Shown one piece after another: positions 5,921-7,354 of a stretch of 7,354 nt of DNA. The notes beneath the pieces are model-generated. The model ran no database searches. It had not been told where the DNA came from and saw nothing but the letters and a program-made list of their open reading frames with translations. This DNA comes from Evtepia sp. (GTDB lineage Bacteria; Bacillota; Clostridia; Oscillospirales; Oscillospiraceae), in NCBI GenBank assembly GCA_029256465.1, contig JAQSXW010000037.1, positions 1 to 7,354 on the forward strand, written 5' to 3'. A program made the position numbers and the translations under genes. The first letter of the stretch is position 1. Every line of letters starts with the position of its first letter.

Positions 5921-6317
5921 ATAAGCCCATGGTATAACGATCAGAAGCGTTTTCTATCGCCGCTATATAGTCAGTATCAGTTAAAATAGATGCATATTGT
6001 GTACGATGACAAGTGGGTACACGCTCATGTGTCTGAGGGTCTTCAACATATTCGATTCCATAACGGCATAGCACGGCACACCAATGCGCTTCAGTATTTG
6101 CATTATCTTCGTTTAATATGTTTTCATAAGCAGCGAGCGCTTTGTCAAATTCGTTTAATCTCCTAAAATGATTTGCACGGTTAAAAAGATTTACTATTTT
6201 TTCGTCGTTTGCTTTTGGAAGCGTTGATGTAGTCCCGCAGGATTCACATGTTCCGAATACTGCGCCATCAACACCCGGGATATTCCCGCCGCACATTTTA
6301 CATTTGAATAGGGCCAT
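5844..6317 (-). CDS. Zinc ribbon and TPR-like N-terminal half of TIR protein (frameshifted)
   Basis: This is the front half of the TIR protein. A zinc ribbon occupies residues 1-30 with Cys6/Cys9 and Cys24/Cys27. A TPR-like helical pair follows at about 42-75 (LFNRANHFRRLNEFDKALAA, then YENILNEDNANTEAHW), and then a conserved segment, YGIEYVEDPQTHERVPTCHRT, at about 86-106. The ATG at 6315-6317 is well placed: it sits 10 bases from a strong AAAGGAG ribosome binding site (6328-6334 on this strand). After GLYEAEAKK, about residue 139, the frame runs off into 18 nonsense residues. The true continuation is the TIR frame of 5306-5920, reached if the six-A run at 5902-5907 is five A, giving EAEAKRINAIQKGILAIS. 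It is the first gene of the presumed TIR-SPFH-membrane operon, 164 bases after the RCC1-repeat gene. If the break is real, only a zinc-ribbon/TPR stub is made. Confidence 0.85.
   Translation of the reverse strand: MALFKCKMCGGNIPGVDGAVFGTCESCGTTSTLPKANDEKIVNLFNRANHFRRLNEFDKALAAYENILNEDNANTEAHWCAVLCRYGIEYVEDPQTHERVPTCHRTQYASILTDTDYIAAIENASDRYTMGLYEAEAKKNKRNSKRHPRNFQPRGAF
5902..5907 (-). other. Frameshift site splitting the TIR gene
   Basis: The minus strand reads GCA AAA AAG AAT AAA, which leaves the family sequence. With five instead of six A it reads GCA AAA AGA ATA AAC GCA ATT, restoring the link to the TIR domain. Unlike the other three breaks in this window, this one is an apparent one-base gain (or two-base loss). 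Confidence 0.7.
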
Positions 6318-6481
6318 GATCGTTTATCTCCTTTCGGAATAAGTATAAAAGGAGGCCTTAATTGCTCAGACTCATTTTCTGTCCCCCATGGCTCTAAAAT
6401 TCATTCGACCATGTTGATGGTATGCTCATTGTCCCTGTAAAAAAGTCTATAATCATCTATTCTGGCTCCTCTTCATCTTTA
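6318..6481. other. Intergenic region between RCC1-repeat and TIR genes
   Basis: These 164 bases hold the TIR ribosome binding site and its hairpin at the left end. I see no intrinsic terminator after the RCC1 gene, only a 5-bp stem ACCAT/ATGGT (6410-6423 area) without a T-run, and no consensus promoter. Read-through from the RCC1 gene into the TIR operon is therefore possible but unproven. Confidence 0.4.
6327..6354 (-). promoter_or_regulatory. Ribosome binding site of the TIR gene within a small hairpin
   Basis: The ribosome binding site AAAGGAG (minus strand of 6328-6334) is matched by an upstream CTCCTTT (minus strand of 6348-6354), a 7-bp perfect stem with a 13-base loop. If transcription begins further upstream, this stem would hide the ribosome binding site. 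The loop contains TATACT, which could instead be a -10 box, but no good -35 box lies 17 bases upstream. Confidence 0.45.
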
Positions 6482-7354
6482 TTAATTAACAATAACTCGT
6501 ACAGGTTTTGGCTCAAACCTGTTGGATGAGAGGTATCCAAGTTGACCGTAAACATTGAAGCCCCAAGCCCATATGCTGCCATCAGTTTTTATTGCCATTG
6601 TACGGCTATTGTGGGCAAAAACAGCAGCCACATTATCCATTATCTTCACAGGTTCTTTTCGATCTGTGTTAGTGCCGTCCCCAAGTGCACCAACGTCATT
6701 GCCTCCCCATCCCCATAAGCTGCCATCAGTTTTTATTGCCATTGTATGATAGCTGCCGGCAGAAACAGTAACCACATTGTCCATTATCTTTACTGGCTTA
6801 AGTCTGCCTGTGGTAGTGCCGTCCCCAAGCACCCCATAACCATTATTACCCCAGGCCCATAAGCTGCCATCAGTTTTTATTGCCATTGTATGGACTTCGC
6901 CGAGCGAAACAGCAACCACGTCATCTATTATTTTTTTAGGTGTGTTCCAGCTTGTGGTAGTGCCGTCTCCAAGCTGGCCATACATATTGTTGCCCCAGGC
7001 CCACAAGCTGCCATCAGTTTTTATTGCCATTGTATGCCAGTTTCCAGTTGAAACGACAGATACATTATCCATTATTTTCATGGGGGTGTGCTGGCCTGCG
7101 TTCGTGCCATTTCCGAGCTGGCCTTCTGCATTGCCACCCCAAGCCCATAAACTGCCATCAGTTTTTATTGCCATTGTGTGAGCTGCTCCCGCAGAAGCAT
7201 AGACCACATTTTCCAACACCCTTACCGGTAAGCGTTGGACTTTAGTTGTGTTGTTGCCAATTTGCCCTACTGTATTGGCACCCCAGGCCCATAAACTGCC
7301 ATCAGTTTTTATTGCCATTGCATGACCTGTACCGGCAAAAACAGCAACCGAATC
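6482..7354 (-). CDS. RCC1-repeat beta-propeller protein, C-terminal part (5' end beyond window)
   Basis: The frame is open to the window edge (DSVAVFAGTGHAMAIK leads in), so the start, and any signal peptide, lie outside; the ATG at 7316-7318 is inside a repeat. Six complete 48-residue RCC1/ATS1-type repeats are visible, each built on MAIKTDGSLWAWG, then a YGQLGDGT-like turn, then PVKIMDNVxxVSAG, plus part of a seventh at the edge. Such repeats fold into blades of a beta-propeller, usually seven per ring, and serve for binding rather than catalysis. Bacterial versions with this consensus are often secreted or cell-surface proteins. The last repeat ends in PKPVRVIVN and a TAA at 6482-6484. The gene lies upstream of, and in the same direction as, the TIR operon, but whether it belongs to it cannot be told. 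Partner and role are unknown. Confidence 0.9.
   Translation of the reverse strand, partial: DSVAVFAGTGHAMAIKTDGSLWAWGANTVGQIGNNTTKVQRLPVRVLENVVYASAGAAHTMAIKTDGSLWAWGGNAEGQLGNGTNAGQHTPMKIMDNVSVVSTGNWHTMAIKTDGSLWAWGNNMYGQLGDGTTTSWNTPKKIIDDVVAVSLGEVHTMAIKTDGSLWAWGNNGYGVLGDGTTTGRLKPVKIMDNVVTVSAGSYHTMAIKTDGSLWGWGGNDVGALGDGTNTDRKEPVKIMDNVAAVFAHNSRTMAIKTDGSIWAWGFNVYGQLGYLSSNRFEPKPVRVIVN
6576..7320. repeat. 144-bp tandem DNA repeat with a 25-bp invariant core
   Basis: Six copies of a 25-bp core end at 6600, 6744, 6888, 7032, 7176 and 7320, exactly 144 bp apart. The core, beginning CTGCCATCAG and ending TTGCCATTG on the plus strand, is identical in all six, while the sequence between cores has diverged. 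It encodes TMAIKTDGS of each RCC1 blade. Identity even at third codon positions points to recent duplication or continuing gene conversion. Confidence 0.9.

Noticed and set aside
6555..7245. Plus-strand open frames opposite the RCC1 gene with recurring KLPSVFIAIV
   Set aside because: They are antisense shadows created by the repetitive coding sequence, without ribosome binding sites or protein-family features.
6576..7320. Regularly spaced 25-bp identical repeats, CRISPR-like at first sight
   Set aside because: The spacing is a fixed 144 bp, the intervals are related coding sequence in one open frame, and the repeats translate as RCC1 blades.

Overview
The window looks like an accessory, recently rearranged stretch of a low-to-moderate GC Firmicute chromosome, most likely a clostridial anaerobe. 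This is inferred from AGGAG-type ribosome binding sites, a consensus sigma-A promoter, and the gene families present: a large serine recombinase, DUF4143 ATPases, a zinc-ribbon/TIR protein and an SPFH/zinc-ribbon protein. There are no rRNA, tRNA or CRISPR features.

Layout, left to right. Positions 1-1015 hold the remains of a large serine recombinase on the minus strand. It has no catalytic-serine N-terminus, a frameshift at a poly-A run, and a degenerate C-terminus. It abuts (1016-1519, minus) the C-terminal piece of a DUF4143 ATPase, which is itself internally deleted and frameshifted at its end. Next is a 5'-truncated GNAT acetyltransferase (1739-2092, minus). Between the GNAT gene and the next gene lies a 36-nt palindrome at 2189-2224. 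A second DUF4143-type AAA ATPase (2361-3566, plus) follows. It has a textbook promoter overlapped by an inverted repeat and a terminator, but its last residues are out of frame relative to the family ending.

The right half is all on the minus strand. Reading in the direction of transcription, it contains an RCC1-repeat protein that runs off the window edge (7354-6482), a zinc-ribbon/TPR-like/TIR protein split by one frameshift (6317-5306), an SPFH-domain protein with three C-terminal zinc ribbons that has lost its N-terminal part (5291-4350), and a four-helix membrane protein with a cytosolic tail (4337-3660). The last three are tightly packed. They look like one operon coding for a membrane-associated sensor/effector module: TIR as possible NAD-cleaving effector, SPFH as membrane scaffold, and a small integral membrane partner. 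Such a module is plausibly an antiphage or stress-response system, but that function is inferred.

Two themes need attention. First, four genes carry single-base frame breaks, each at or beside a homopolymer run. Second, there are two abrupt gene-to-gene junctions, at about 1005-1018 and 5304-5312, where the end of one gene and the beginning of the next are missing together. These could be real decay and deletion, or base-calling and assembly artefacts. Raw reads would be needed to tell.
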